From contig CM060893.1 of the NCBI GenBank assembly GCA_030762935.1, forward strand, positions 10,584,001-10,648,000: a stretch of DNA of 64,000 bases. The letters are read 5' to 3'. The stretch comes from Hymenopus coronatus. Its lineage: Eukaryota > Arthropoda > Insecta > Mantodea > Hymenopodidae. The translations under genes were made by a program, and so were the position numbers. Positions 31,977-42,850 of this stretch are shown piece after piece (position 1 is the stretch's first letter; each line of letters begins with the position of its first letter). The notes under the pieces were generated by a model. That model was not told the origin of the DNA. It was given only the letters and a program-made list of their open reading frames with translations, and ran no database searches.

Positions 31977-33323
31977 CAGGGTGTACATAAATGAATATCG
32001 GGGTTTTAACTCTTTATAATATTTATTACATTCAGCTTACAGTTATAAATTATATGTTAAATGAAAAAGCAACTCAAACAGTTTTGTTTGTTGGCACAAG
32101 TGCGCATGTGCGTGCAATGTTTCTGTCGCAATCCGCTAGACAGCGGTAGTAGCAAAGATGGCGACTAGTAAACAGAAAGCGTTTTGTGTTTTGCAGTTTG
32201 CAAAGACCGAATCTGTAGTTACTGTGCAACGTGCGTTCCGTAGTAAATTCGGTTGTGATCCTCCTAGTGATAAAAACATTCGTAGATGGTATAATCAGTT
32301 TGAAGATGCCGGCTGCCTTTGTAAAGGGAAGAGCACGGGACGACCAGTAGTAAGTGAAGAGACTGTTGAGCGAGTGAGAGAGTCGTTCACTCGTAGCCCA
32401 AAGAAATCAGTCCGGAAGGCTAGTCGTGAATTACAAGTTCCTGTGTCGACTGTTTGGAAAGTTGTAAGAAAACGCTTAGAGCTACGTCCTTACCGTTTAC
32501 AGTTATTACGGGCTCTAAAGCCGACAGACTACGGATTACGTGCCAAATTCGCAAACGACATGTTGTTTCACGACGATTTTGTGGATCGTGTTGTCTTTAG
32601 TGATGAATCGACCTTTCACCTTAGTGGACATGTTAACACTCATAATGTGCGCATCTGGGGCTCAGAAAATCCTCACGAGATGGTACAAATGCAACGAGAT
32701 TCCCCTAAAGTGAATGTTTTTTGTGCCGTATCCCGGCAAAAAGTTTATGGGCCTTTCATTTTTCGTGAACCTACTGTAACTGCACTTCTTACTTTGATAC
32801 ACTAGAGCAATGGCTCTTCCCTCAGTTGGAAGAAAATGAGCCAGAGAACTTCATTTTCTAGCAGGATGGTGCGCCACCTCACTGGCATAACGAAGTACGC
32901 GATTGGTTGAACGTCACTGTACCCGAGCGCTGGATAGGCCGCAAGGGCCCCAATGACAGGGCTTGCTATGCATGGCCTCAACGTTCTCCTGACCTAACAC
33001 CATGCGATTTTTACCTTTGCAGCTTCATTCAAGGATCGTGTGTACGTGCCTCCGCTACCAGCTGACCTCCCTGAATTAAGAAACCGGATTAAAGCAGCTG
33101 TTGCTACAATTACTGAATACACACTTATCAACGTTTGGGAAGAACTCGGCTATAGACTTGATGTGTGCCGTGTGACAAAGGGTAGTCACATTGAACATTT
33201 ATAAGCTTCTTGGTAAAACTGTTTGAGTTGTTTTTTCATTTGACATATCATTCATAACTGTAAGTTGAATGTAATAAATGTTATAAAGAGTTAAAACCCC
33301 GGTATTCATTTATATACACCCTG
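31977..33323 (+). mobile_element. Mariner-type transposon, 1347 bp, long TIRs, TA duplication
   Basis: Both ends begin CAGGGTGTA(C/T)ATAAATGAAT. The two ends are inverted repeats for roughly 110 bp (to ACTCAAACAGTTT) with about ten mismatches. TA flanks it at 31975-31976 and 33324-33325, and removal restores the HGE sequence. One transposase frame fills the interior. It shares the CAGGGTGT terminus with the MITE at 26.6 kb, but internal TIR sequence differs. Low TIR divergence suggests relatively recent insertion. Confidence 0.95.
32158..33204 (+). pseudogene. Mariner-superfamily transposase with DUF4817-type HTH, disrupted
   Basis: Start ATGGCGACTAGT follows AGCAAAG and opens a 215-codon frame. 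Residues 5-60 form an HTH (FCVLQFAKTESVVTVQRAFR ... IRRWYNQFEDAG ... KGKSTGRP) of the DUF4817 type. A second HTH near 75-105 contains SVRKASRELQVPVSTVWKV. FSDESTF near residue 149 carries the first catalytic Asp. The frame then shifts near 32780, a TAG follows FIF just before QDGAPPHW (second Asp), and SPDLTPCDF holds the third. Another shift follows near 33040 before the C-terminal KGSHIEHL and stop at 33204. There are at least two shifts and one stop, so it is not functional here. The gap between second and third Asp is about 46 residues, longer than the 34 of classical mariner. Confidence 0.88.
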
Positions 33324-33418
33324 TACTTAAACTTTTCTCACGCGGAAAGTTGTAAACTCCTGGCCATGCATAGAAACGGATTTCAACCACATGGCAACCA
33401 GCTTTTAAAATATTTTTT

Positions 33419-33856
33419 TGAAATGCTTGACATGTAAGTCCGGAACACACATTTGGTAATGGAAACTAAATTTACAATTCATTTATTAATCGTCATGCTA
33501 AGCACTGTAAGTACTTACATATGAGTTTGAGAGGTCATTATTAATTAGGAAATGAACACTCAAGACATGTGCTACTTCAAGTAAAGAATCTACTGCAAAA
33601 TTCATGAACAAAAGAGTGTATAAGAAGAGTGTATAACGTAGTTCTAGCCGTTCATTTGTTCACATCGAGAATTCATTTTTTCTTAATGTTCAATAAAATA
33701 TTAGAAAGAAATTTTGATTTATTATTGTCTTTTTTCAGTTTTTTCAAGTATTTCAAAAAGTAAGTGGCTAACCACGAACTGTAAGTTATTTATCAGATCT
33801 CGAATGCTTTCTCGAACTGATAAGTATAGATTAGTTCTTAGTACGCAGTATACAAT
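33419..33856. other. 438-bp unidentified insertion inside HGE copy 29
   Basis: AT-rich sequence exactly between two contiguous HGE blocks. I see no convincing inverted repeats, tRNA-like boxes or target duplication. It starts with a T-run and contains TCTCGAACTGATAAGTATAG. It could be an unknown short element. Confidence 0.5.
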
Positions 33857-34059
33857 GACTATCACTTTAGCCTAGTATATTCCCTTATTTCCCTTCTATT
33901 TACAAGGAAGCGAATAATAAGACAATTTCTGCTAATGGTTATCTCGATTAACACAAAGTAGATAGAAGAATATGCTTTTAGCAATAATTTGTTACAGCTA
34001 TGAAGAGAAAGTCATGTGAATGGAACACATCAGATTTTTAAAGAGTAGATACATTGTTT

Positions 34060-34161
34060 CGTTCGTGTAACAGCGCATGCGTAGTCACACCTCAGGATGA
34101 GCAAAATGGCGTCTTCCTACAGTAATAACAGTCTGTTATACTAGTACAGGCCAGCTGTTAG
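34060..34161 (+). promoter_or_regulatory. Candidate TSS and non-coding first exon with strong splice donor
   Basis: AACAGCGCATGCGTAGTC contains an NRF-1-type palindrome (GCGCATGCG). GCAAAATGGCGTCTTCC resembles the YY1-like ATGGCG initiator common at animal housekeeping promoters. CAGCTGTTAG is followed by GTAAGCAT, a strong 5' splice site at 34162. The ATGGCG frame ends after 12 codons, so any exon here is non-coding or carries a short upstream frame. It is the only such combination upstream of the zinc-finger gene, whose first coding exon is 8.4 kb away. The link is inference. Confidence 0.35.
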
Positions 34162-34417
34162 GTAAGCATATAGCTTGTAGTACTACGACTGAAGGGGTGT
34201 GTTAGCAAATCACAGTGACTGTTGTTGGAATGCTCTGGAAACAGGAGTGAGCAGCGCTAGATATGGGCAGGCGAAGCCCACACCATCTCCAAACAGTTAC
34301 ATAATAGGCAATGTGAGTCATACAATGTGTGTAACTGACTTCTCGAAATCGCATCTTCCCTCGATCGCTTCATAGATCGACACAGTTATTGCGATTTTCT
34401 TTCATAACGAAACCTCT
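34162..34417. other. Gap, no feature beyond the putative intron start
   Basis: Single-copy within the window and moderately GC-rich, with no repeats recognised before HGE copy 30 begins. Confidence 0.35.
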
Positions 34418-35655
34418 ATGACTTTCTCTACATCTCTGTAATAATTTATTGCTGTAAAGCTTATTCTTCTATTTCATACTGATCGAAATAAATATTAACA
34501 GAAATGGTGTTATTACTTGCTTCCTTGTAAACAGAAGGGAAATAAGGGACTATGCTAGCTGAAGCGATAGTCAAATCTTTTAAAAGCCGGTTGCCATGTG
34601 AGGAAAGTTTAAAAATATTTTAAAATTGAAACCAATAACAGGAAATATCTCGAAAATGGACAATTCCACAAAAAAAAAAAAAACCTTATCTGTTCCATTC
34701 TCATGACTTTCTCTACATCTCTGCAAAAAATTATTGTTAAAAAGCTTATGCTAATATTTACTTCATCCAATCGAGAAAAAATTAGCAGAAGTAGTCTTAT
34801 TACTTGGTTCCTTGCAAGTAGAAGCGAAATAAAGGAGTACCATAGGTTAAAGTCATAGTCAAATGCTGGTTGCTATGTGACTGAAGTTCCTTTGTTTGTA
34901 TGGACAGGAGTTGACTAAGTCCCGTATGAGAAAAGTAAGTTTTTCAAAGCTGAAACCAAAAGCAAGGAATACCTAAAAAACGATCAACTTCACGAAAAAA
35001 TGTATATAACATAAATTGTGTGTTTTAATGTGCTTTACATTTTTTGTGTGGTAACTTTTTGTCTATCTCTTACGGTTTAGCAGTTATGCAAAATTCACCC
35101 AGAATAAGGTAGTCTTCAGAGGCTATTCCCAGAAAATTCAAGATATACATTTTATATGTCAGGTAAATATCTTTAATATACGATATTTTAATCCAAATCG
35201 TTAGTCAGTTTTAAAAAAAATAAAAAAATTCGAAAAATGTTCCATTCAAAGGGTAGTTGGGCGTGGAGGGATTTTCTTTAAAATCGTCGTGTCGCATCAT
35301 TGGAATATACCAAACTTAAATACCAAGTTTGGTATTCAATGGTCTTTTCGTTTTTGAGACACACACACACACGGCCTGTTTCTAAAAATGTGGTTTTTTT
35401 TTTTGGTTTTTTTTTGGATTCAGGGGGATCCAAAACATATATTTCTGGTGAAATCTCGGTACCGAATTTTTGGTTGCAATACAATACCTTCTCTATACAC
35501 TATGTATATAGTACATGTAGAGCAAGTAAAAATGTAGTATATGGCGTAAATTGTGGGGTTTTAGAGACCTATATTTTTATGCAGGTAGTAAGTTTTTGTT
35601 TGTTTCATAAGGTTTACCAGTAATGCAAAATTCAAGATATGTATATATGTCAATT
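34418..35655 (-). mobile_element. HGE copies 30, 31 and 32, inverted tandem
   Basis: Copy 30 (34418-34684) is a 3'-end fragment ending in an A-run. Copy 31 (34685-35530) is near complete, from ATCTGTTCCATTCTCATGAC to the hairpin TTCTCTATACACTATGTATA...GTAGAGCAAGTAAAAA. Copy 32 (35531-35655) is a middle fragment (GGTTTACCAGTAATGCAAAATTC). In copy 31 the AC tract is reduced to about 12 bp and followed by T-runs. Confidence 0.86.
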
Positions 35656-35689
35656 CCTGAACGTCAGTAAATGTAAAAGTTGTAATGTT

Positions 35690-36695
35690 GCGACTGACAT
35701 AACCTTTAACCTGTGCCCATATTAGCTTGATTGCATTAAAATGACAATGACAGGGTGATTAGCAAATTATTTTATGGGCATGGCTCTTAGCTATTTCATT
35801 TATTACATTCCTGTGGAATTGGGGGCTTATGGTATTGAACAAGTTCCATTAGTTTCGTTTTTTCTGATTCCTCTAGTGACTTGAATGTCGCACCTATGTA
35901 GCCAACTAATAATTACCTCTTTTCGATTTTGCACTGTTGGTGACTTATCAATAACTGCTGAATGGAAAGGTGCATTATCCATTACAATAATTGAGGAGCT
36001 GCTTAAATTAGGCCAGAGCTGATCTTCAAACCACTTTTTGAAGAAACTACTATCCATCTCATGGTAATCTACTGTCTTTTTGATTTGAAGACCAAAAGAC
36101 AATTTGGAACAAATCTAGCAGAAGTCCCAGCATGAATAATGATAGGCCTCCCTCAATTTTCTATTTTTGGGGCATTATTCCTGCAGCAATTCCATCTGTC
36201 CTACCCTTTTCTAGACGTGACCTGTATTTACCAATATGTCCTCCAGCCACACAACTCTGTTTTGATCTACCTCCCTCAAACTCCTCAAAAACCTACACCT
36301 ATGTGCTACAATATTCGTCCTCTCCATTAGAAATTTTCTTGTAGAATATTTCTTCCAAGTGAATCCCTCGTTTAATACTTTCCTTAGAGAAAAACTGGAA
36401 CCCTTGAAGAGGTCAGAGGTTTTAAGTGACACTAACAACTTTTTAATTGTTGGATATTCTTTTCTTTTATGATAGTCATGCGCGTGCCGTCGAATGGCAT
36501 CCTTTTGAAAAGAGTCTAATGCTGTTATGCTCCTAATTACTTTTCCTTTTATCCCGTAATTTGCAAGAGCTGTTTGTTGATGGGTCGCAATTTTCTGTAC
36601 TTCAAACTTTTCCATATTTACTCTTTTCACTGTACATGTAGATGCATTTAAAGCTACAGCGGTTCTCTCTACTGCCTTTTTGTTTTAATTCGAAA
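35690..36695 (-). pseudogene. Tc1/IS630-type transposase, frameshifted and catalytically dead
   Basis: The minus strand reads, in order: an HTH (AVERTAVALNASTCTVKRVN), a middle domain with EYPTIKKLLVSLK and VVWLEDILVNTGHV (first acidic position), then after shifts DYHEMDSSFFKKWFEDQL and SIIVMDNAPFHS (second Asp). After a further break come NEIAKSHAHK and NAIKLIWAQVKGYV. In the family the last block reads NPIE.IW with the catalytic Glu; here it is Lys. Two long frames (139 codons, 36211-36630; 91 codons, 35827-36102) are pieces of one gene. Terminal repeats were not recognised. Confidence 0.85.
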
Positions 36696-37581
36696 TAAGA
36701 GATCCATTTGTCTTTTCTTGTTTAAAATATTACTATGCCGCATATATTTTCCGGACCTGGCTTCGGAAACTTCTTCCTGTACCATGACTATTGGCTTTGG
36801 TAGGCCAATAGGCCATTTTAAAATAAACTGAAAACACTAGCACACGCACAACGGTACATTACAACACGTAAAACATATGTACCAAAGCAAAATATCGTGT
36901 TACAAGTGGATGCTCATCGACAACTGAAACTGCATTGAGAAATATTTGTTATATCTTGCAACAAGGATGACATAATTGTTTACGTAGCATGAATGTATTG
37001 GCAAAGCGGCAGACGCATCTCTTATCAGCTGAGATAGTAAGCCGGTTACCATGGATATTGATAGTACTTTCTGGCTTTTACGTATTCGAAAATTCGCGTT
37101 TTTAAACGTAGTGCAGTCTTAAATAAGTTACCTAGTAAGGCAAGAAGGATCCAGCGGGCAATGTTTAGTGTATTGAGGTTATGGAACGAATTTGTTTTGT
37201 AAGCTGGTAAGTTTCCTGTTTTAAGGCTTTAGAAGAACAGATGGTAGAACAATACGTACCGGATGGAAATTGCTGATATATACACAGACAGATGAAATAT
37301 GGACATTGTTGCTGACTGAGGATGCGCTTGCTGCGAAATCTCAGTACTGTTCAGCGACGTTATGCAGTAAACACACCCTCAGTCAGCAACTTGACCAAAA
37401 TGTGCTGAAATGCTTGGCTCCTTGACTGAAATGTCATTTCGGCTCTTCCTAAAAAACTCATCACGATTATGAATTAGTATTGCCTTTTGATAGTTGACTG
37501 TGAATCGATTGGACATTTATGTGTTGATTTGCTTTACCTACATCTAAATATTCTCCGAATTTTCTTTATCCTCAGAACGTT
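36696..37581. other. Gap, no recognised feature
   Basis: Mixed composition. It may include the 5' end of the transposon whose transposase lies to the left. No exon, tRNA box or repeat boundary is visible. Confidence 0.4.
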
Positions 37582-37797
37582 AAGGGCCTCTCACCTATAC
37601 GGCCCGGGTTCGATCCCAAGCGACCGCATGTGTGATTTGTGGTGGATCTGGGGCGTGTTTTCTCCGGTTTCCCCCCGTCATCGTATTCCACCGGTGCTCT
37701 ATCTTCATTCTGTATCATCAGTGTCACCACCTGCGGTGTCATAAGTAGTTAAAGCGGGCGTTAAACACTACAAAAAAAAAAAACAAAAAAAAAAACG
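37582..37797 (+). mobile_element. SINE family 1, 5'-truncated
   Basis: It begins inside the tRNA-like head (GGGCCTCTCACCTATACGGC), keeps the B box GGGTTCGATCCC and the body, and ends AGCGGGCGTTAAACACTAC with a long A-rich tail. Confidence 0.88.
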
Positions 37798-37958
37798 CCA
37801 AAATGTGAATTTTACTAGTATTTGGCCATCCTTACTTCGCTGGCGATGTAAACAAATCATAATGTATTCTTTCGTGAACGCACGTGCACACTACGTGGTG
37901 CTAAGCTATGTTCGTCTGCCGTACAATTATAAAACCGTGTACCTACGCTTGGCAAGGG

Positions 37959-37992
<34 letters not shown>

Positions 37993-40865
37993 GCTACCTA
38001 CTTTCACTGTTCACAGGTAATTTCCTTAAGTTTTGCATAGTTAGATAACTTTTTTGAAAATTTTAGCATTCACATGTGCACAACCATATGCTATATATTT
38101 CTTTAATATATTGACATAATGCAATGACTTACCCAGAAGAGCCAATCTGAAGATGGAAGTGGTCGCATTCCTTTAAGATATGAATAATGTGCTGCAGTTG
38201 CAAACAAACTGTCCGAATCATTACAGAGATTGAAAATTAGTCAGCTAATGACAATGTCCACCATTCCTTCCAAATTTCACTCTCGTTGCTCTTTGCCTTG
38301 AGCCACACATTCACTGCATTTTCAGCTTCACTTGTTGAAAAGTTGCTTACACAGGATGTCACACCTTGGCTAATTTAAAAGTTTGGCACAGATTATGCTG
38401 CTTTTGGAAACACCAGTAAAATTTACTATTAAGCTAAGAATATTGTTTAATGAAAAAGTAAGGTACTTTTCACAAAACTTAGTATATACATTAGGAATAA
38501 ATCTTGCCCTTTTTATGTTTCACTACACTGGTGTTTACATGTTTCTGCTGTTACTTGCTGTGTAGAAGCAAGCAACTGCATAAAGCGTGTGCATTGCTAC
38601 ATAAAGAAATAATGATTAAATGATCAGTAAAGTTTGTTTCTTAATCATTCATATTACATTATTTAAGTAGTATTGCATTGTTTAGTACAATATTTCTGTA
38701 TTCAGAAATTGAAGAGGAGCTATTTTGTGATGCAGAAAAGCAGTAAAGCATTCTGAAACCAGAGTTGTTGCAATCTGTTGCTTTTGTTATACTATACTTG
38801 AAGTACACTTCCTTTACTACCCTTCTGTAGGAAGCCACAACATTCTCCCATACTTGTCAACCCTTTCGGCATGCACTTTAAAATAGTTATATGTTGAGAA
38901 TCCTAAGCTGGAATCGCAGTGGAGGGATGCTTTTATAGCAATTAAAGTTGCAACTACAGAGTGACAGCAAGGTGAATTGAAGGATCTGTGCAATTAAAAC
39001 TAGAGTGTAAGGAGTGCCAGGGGTGGGAGAATGTTACCCCTAGACCATGGAGGATGACATGTTTTCTTAGTGCTGTGATTTTTAGAATTTCATTGTTGGA
39101 CATGACATGAATAATTGAGTGGTGTAGATTTTGCTGCCATTTCTTTATTGGTGTAGCAACACAACAATGTATCTGCAAGTCTGGCCTGAATTTTACTAGG
39201 CAATATTTTCTTGAATGTAAGACTTAGAGTTCTTTTTTATTTTACTAAGCAACTTAAATGACTACCACAAAAAACAAATTTTAATTGCACTTACTACTTA
39301 TGATCTCAACTTTAAATACAAACAACTGATCATTTTGTGGAGATAAAAAGTGAAGACCTACGAGAACAAAAACAGAGTTGAAGAATAATTCATTTCCAGA
39401 AAAACTGGTGCTTTAATGGAAATAAAATCTTGTTTCTTACAAGTCTAAATCCAACAAGAAAATGCTCCCAATTTCAATGACAGTCAAATTCGGTTTATGC
39501 ACACATAAGAAATAGAAATAATAAACCCATGAACAGAATTTATCTCTTGCTCTCTCTGAGGAACTATTGACTTTATAATGATCATCAGTTGCTGACATTG
39601 TAAGTAGAGAGATTCCTTCAGAAGTTCCTCAAGGAACAAACCAGAAATGCAGTCCATACAATCTGTTGCCAAAGCAAAAGGAGGATGATAATGAACCACT
39701 GAGATATTCTGGTCCTAACACAGGTAGGTACCTTGGGTGTATATCTTGTACTCATTGATCAATATACAGTAGAAGCCCAAAATAATGAGATGTGCTTTAC
39801 TCTCACATTATAATCATTCTGTGGTATATCAAAATATGAGCTTAGAAGTGATAAAAATTGATCCCACAGAGGTGGAGGGAAACATTCATGTGGTAGTAAA
39901 GTACAGTACATTATAAAGTATGTGATATATGATAAAGTACAGCACTTTTAAATACGTTTACTTACCAGCGATGCTGGGGATGTATTACACTAACCTAATT
40001 TTGCACCGTCTTAAAGAAATCAGTAAGTTCTGTTTGGCAGACTAATGCACTCCGTGTATAGTTTGATTGTAGCAAATGTCATCGCTGTGGGTGTGGTGAG
40101 GGCAAAAATTGTACTGCAAAACCACACTTTGAAGAAATTTTTAAACTAAACTTACAAAAATAAAAAAAAAATAATACAAATAAATAAAAAAGTACAGTAT
40201 TTTGGGGGGGGGGGCAGGAAGGAATGAACTTTTCCCTGTGTTAAATCTGAATCCTTGGGATTTCAGAGTGTACTATTCCAAGCTTCTGCTATATTATTCT
40301 AAAATGGAATATTTATATTTTATCATACTAATTAATGGGAGAAATATATTTTATGTAAGTAGTTGCAATCATTTGTAATGTAATTTTTCTTGTATTGTCA
40401 TTTACAACTTGCTTAAGTAACATATTTTCTTTCCCTACTGGGTATGTGGTAGAGCAAATAAAAGTATGTTAATGCAAATGCAGTATTTATTTCAATCATA
40501 TGGTATACATATCAGAAAAGTGTTATAGAAGATTACTTCAAGACTAAGTTTACAATCATATTTACAGTAGATCACTTAGATAAAAAATCCAAATTTCAAT
40601 CATGTTTACAAGTGAGTGTTTCAAAAATATCCTTTTTAACACCACAAGTGTAATTATACATAAGATACATACATTATCCTACTAACATAACAACTGGATC
40701 AAAAAAGGAATTCACAAATTCAGTATACCAAAAACATAACAGGTAAAATTATTCAACCTAAAACGTTCAATTAATAACAACATGCACATAATCTGTTTAA
40801 CAATTTAAAAATTCTTATGAATTATAAAAACAGTGTGTTGATAGATAATTTTAAATCCTATTTTA
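37798..40865. other. Large AT-rich region, no gene recognised
   Basis: It contains a 30-bp poly(A) at 37961-37990 and a G-run at 40203-40214. Composition shifts here from the HGE-rich region to plain AT-rich sequence. Open frames of 60-74 codons (38383, 38954, 39484) have no motif and are not called. This is probably intron or intergenic DNA upstream of the zinc-finger coding exons. Confidence 0.5.
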
Positions 40866-40869
40866 AACT

Positions 40870-42110
40870 GTTTTTATGTCTGGCATTGTCTTTAAGTTTG
40901 TCGATTCAAATATTTGGAGCCTGAATATATTATAATATCATCAAAAACATCCCTGCATGATTTAATAAAAAAAATATTTTGTTTTCTAGTAGAATAACTA
41001 TGTATTTCTTTGGATAGGTAGAGTCAGACTGAAAAATTCAAATCCCGGCTGTGGCATTGAATTTTTCAGTCTGACTCTACCTATTCAACTCCTGTCCTAC
41101 ACATGGCTTGTGTGGAAAAACAGTTAATCCAATGTATTTCTTTGTTTGATTTAAGGGATTCTGTAGACTGCTTTTTAACATATAAAATGACAAAATTTAC
41201 ATGTATACAAAACATTGGTACAGTTCTAAACCGTTTAAAATATTTTCTATGTGATTCTAGTCATTTAATTTTAGCCATAACTCATCCCTCTTTTCTGATA
41301 ACAGAAAAATCTACATAAAATAGGCTTCTGCTGCAGATCCCCATAGCATTGCACCATACTCTAATTGTGAATGGAACAGTGTAAAATATGATGTGTAAGC
41401 TTCTAGGAAGGCACAATGTTAATTAACTGATGCAAGAGGAACAGAGTCCTATTAAGTTTGGGATAAGTATCTTGAATGTGATTTTTCCAGGTGAGATTGT
41501 CATCAAATGTAGTGTTGTTTACTCTGGTAATTATTTCATTGTTATAAATCAAATTTATATTTACTGTTATATGATTACTTCTACATAGTGAAAATAATAA
41601 GTAATTAGTTTTGCTGATATTTTGGGGATAAGATTGCGAAAGTGAAAATATTTTTTTATCATTTGTAATACCAGCGTACATTTATTATTCAGCTGCTCCA
41701 CATTCTCAGCCAAAACAAGAACAGCAGTATCATCTGTATATAGTGTGACTTCTGCATCCATAGTCAAAGGATATTCAATTAAGTCATTTATATATAAAAA
41801 TAAAATGGGTCCAAGAATTGACCCTTGTGGAATTTAATGTTTAATGGTCTGCAAAGAAGATCTATGGAGTTAAATATTGTTCTGCCTGTTCAGCGATTTT
41901 ATTTCTGTAGTCTGTTTTCTCTCAAATATGGCTCTATCTGCTTACCGGTTAATCCTCTAATTCCATAGCTCTCCAACTTTTTAGTAGTAATTTATGATCA
42001 ACACAGTTGAAAGCCTTCGAAAGGTCAAGGAAGAGGCCTACAGCTACCTCCCTACTGTTTAATTTATCAATAACACTATTCAATGTTTGAGTTATTGCCT
42101 ACTTTGTAGA
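40870..42110 (-). pseudogene. LINE reverse transcriptase fragment (CR1/Jockey-like group)
   Basis: The minus strand shows AVGLFLDLSKAFNCVDHKLL (RT motif A) near 42000-42070, YTDDTAVLVLAENVEQLNNK (motif C, usually Y.DDT) near 41690-41750, FDDNLTWKNHI near 41480-41515, and a C-terminal block with LEYGAMLWGSAAEA near 41320-41375. The pieces lie in several frames with stops, so the copy is dead. The tail is disturbed by a foldback repeat at 41014-41084. Confidence 0.85.
41014..41084. repeat. Perfect 28-bp inverted repeat with 15-nt loop
   Basis: The left arm 41014-41041 (ATAGGTAGAGTCAGACTGAA...) and right arm 41057-41084 (TTGAATTTTTCAGTCTGACT...) are exact reverse complements. The loop is ATCCCGGCTGTGGCA. 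A transcript would fold into a 28-bp hairpin. Confidence 0.95.
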
Positions 42111-42535
42111 TTTGTTTTTTTTTGAAAGCCAAATTGAATGTTAAATAATAATTTGTGCTTATTGATAAAGCTTAAAAATCTGTTTAGAAACATTTTCTCT
42201 AAGACTTTCGATATAGCAGATGTAATGGTATCTGAAAATCATACTTCACAAATTGTGCTTGCTCTCAGTTCAAGCTTAGTGCTTCTTAGTATATATAATC
42301 ATACATTTGTGTTTTTTCTCAAGCTGTGCTTTAGTAATAAACATCAGAGATTGAAACATTTTTCCTTTCCTTTAGGTTTAGTAACAGATTTTGAGAATGC
42401 CAGTATAACACATGGGAGGACTGACAAAGATGCTGGAACAGAAACTGACAGATCCTCGATATGAAAATTAACGCAACAGAAGGGTACCGTCTTCAAATAT
42501 TCATTTAAGGAATGAGATAATTCATTTCTTGCCAG
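42111..42535 (+). other. Sequence just upstream of the zinc-finger coding exon
   Basis: TTCATTTCTTGCCAG at 42521-42535 is a good 3' splice site directly before ATGAACTC. A second pyrimidine-rich TTTTTCCTTTCCTTTAG ends near 42374 and would allow a longer exon with 5' UTR. A 108-codon frame (42138-42464) has no motif. Confidence 0.4.
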
Positions 42536-42850
42536 ATGAACTCAAAAAATGACATTGATATATTAAATAGAAACAACATGGAAATAAAAAAAGAACCTTG
42601 TTTGTTGGAGAAAATATTGTGTGGAATGAAATCTGAGTCCGAAGCAAATCATGGCTCAGATGTTTATATAAAGAGTGAGCCACTTCCTTTTGCTTCAGAG
42701 TTTATAGCAGAGGCTGACTCCAATAAAGAAACAGACACCAAAATTGAAATCAAAGAGGAATCTATATACTTGGAAACAACACAACCTGTATTGGAATCTG
42801 AACCAGCAGAAATCCACCCTAAAGATGTGCATTTGTATTATAATATACAG
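42536..42850 (+). CDS. C2H2 zinc-finger gene, coding exon 1 (N-terminal acidic region)
   Basis: The exon encodes 105 residues from ATG at 42536 to AATATACAG, then donor GTAAAATATG at 42851; phase 0. The segment is rich in Glu, Ser and Lys. It carries four Lys motifs of the SUMO type or close to it: MEIKKEP, GMKSESE, YIKSEP and EIKEES. Such N-termini precede the finger array in many insect zinc-finger repressors (family knowledge). Reading past the donor gives a hydrophobic tail and stop, as expected for intron. The true start could lie in an upstream exon, but the Met right after an acceptor-like CAG fits the first coding exon. It joins in frame to 48639-48688 and 56080-57190, giving 491 residues in all. 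Confidence 0.75.

Larger units (their letters stand above)
31510..34040 (+). mobile_element. HGE copy 29, split into three pieces by two insertions
   Basis: The pieces are 31510-31974, 33326-33418 and 33857-34040. The first ends TTAGATCTAAAA, and the second resumes CTTAAACTTTTCTCACGCGG exactly as in other copies, so the first insertion is clean. The second gap lies between CAACCAGCTTTTAAAA and GACTATCACTTTAGCC. The element ends GTCATGTGAATGGAACACATCAGATTTTT. The hairpin end is lost. Confidence 0.88.
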
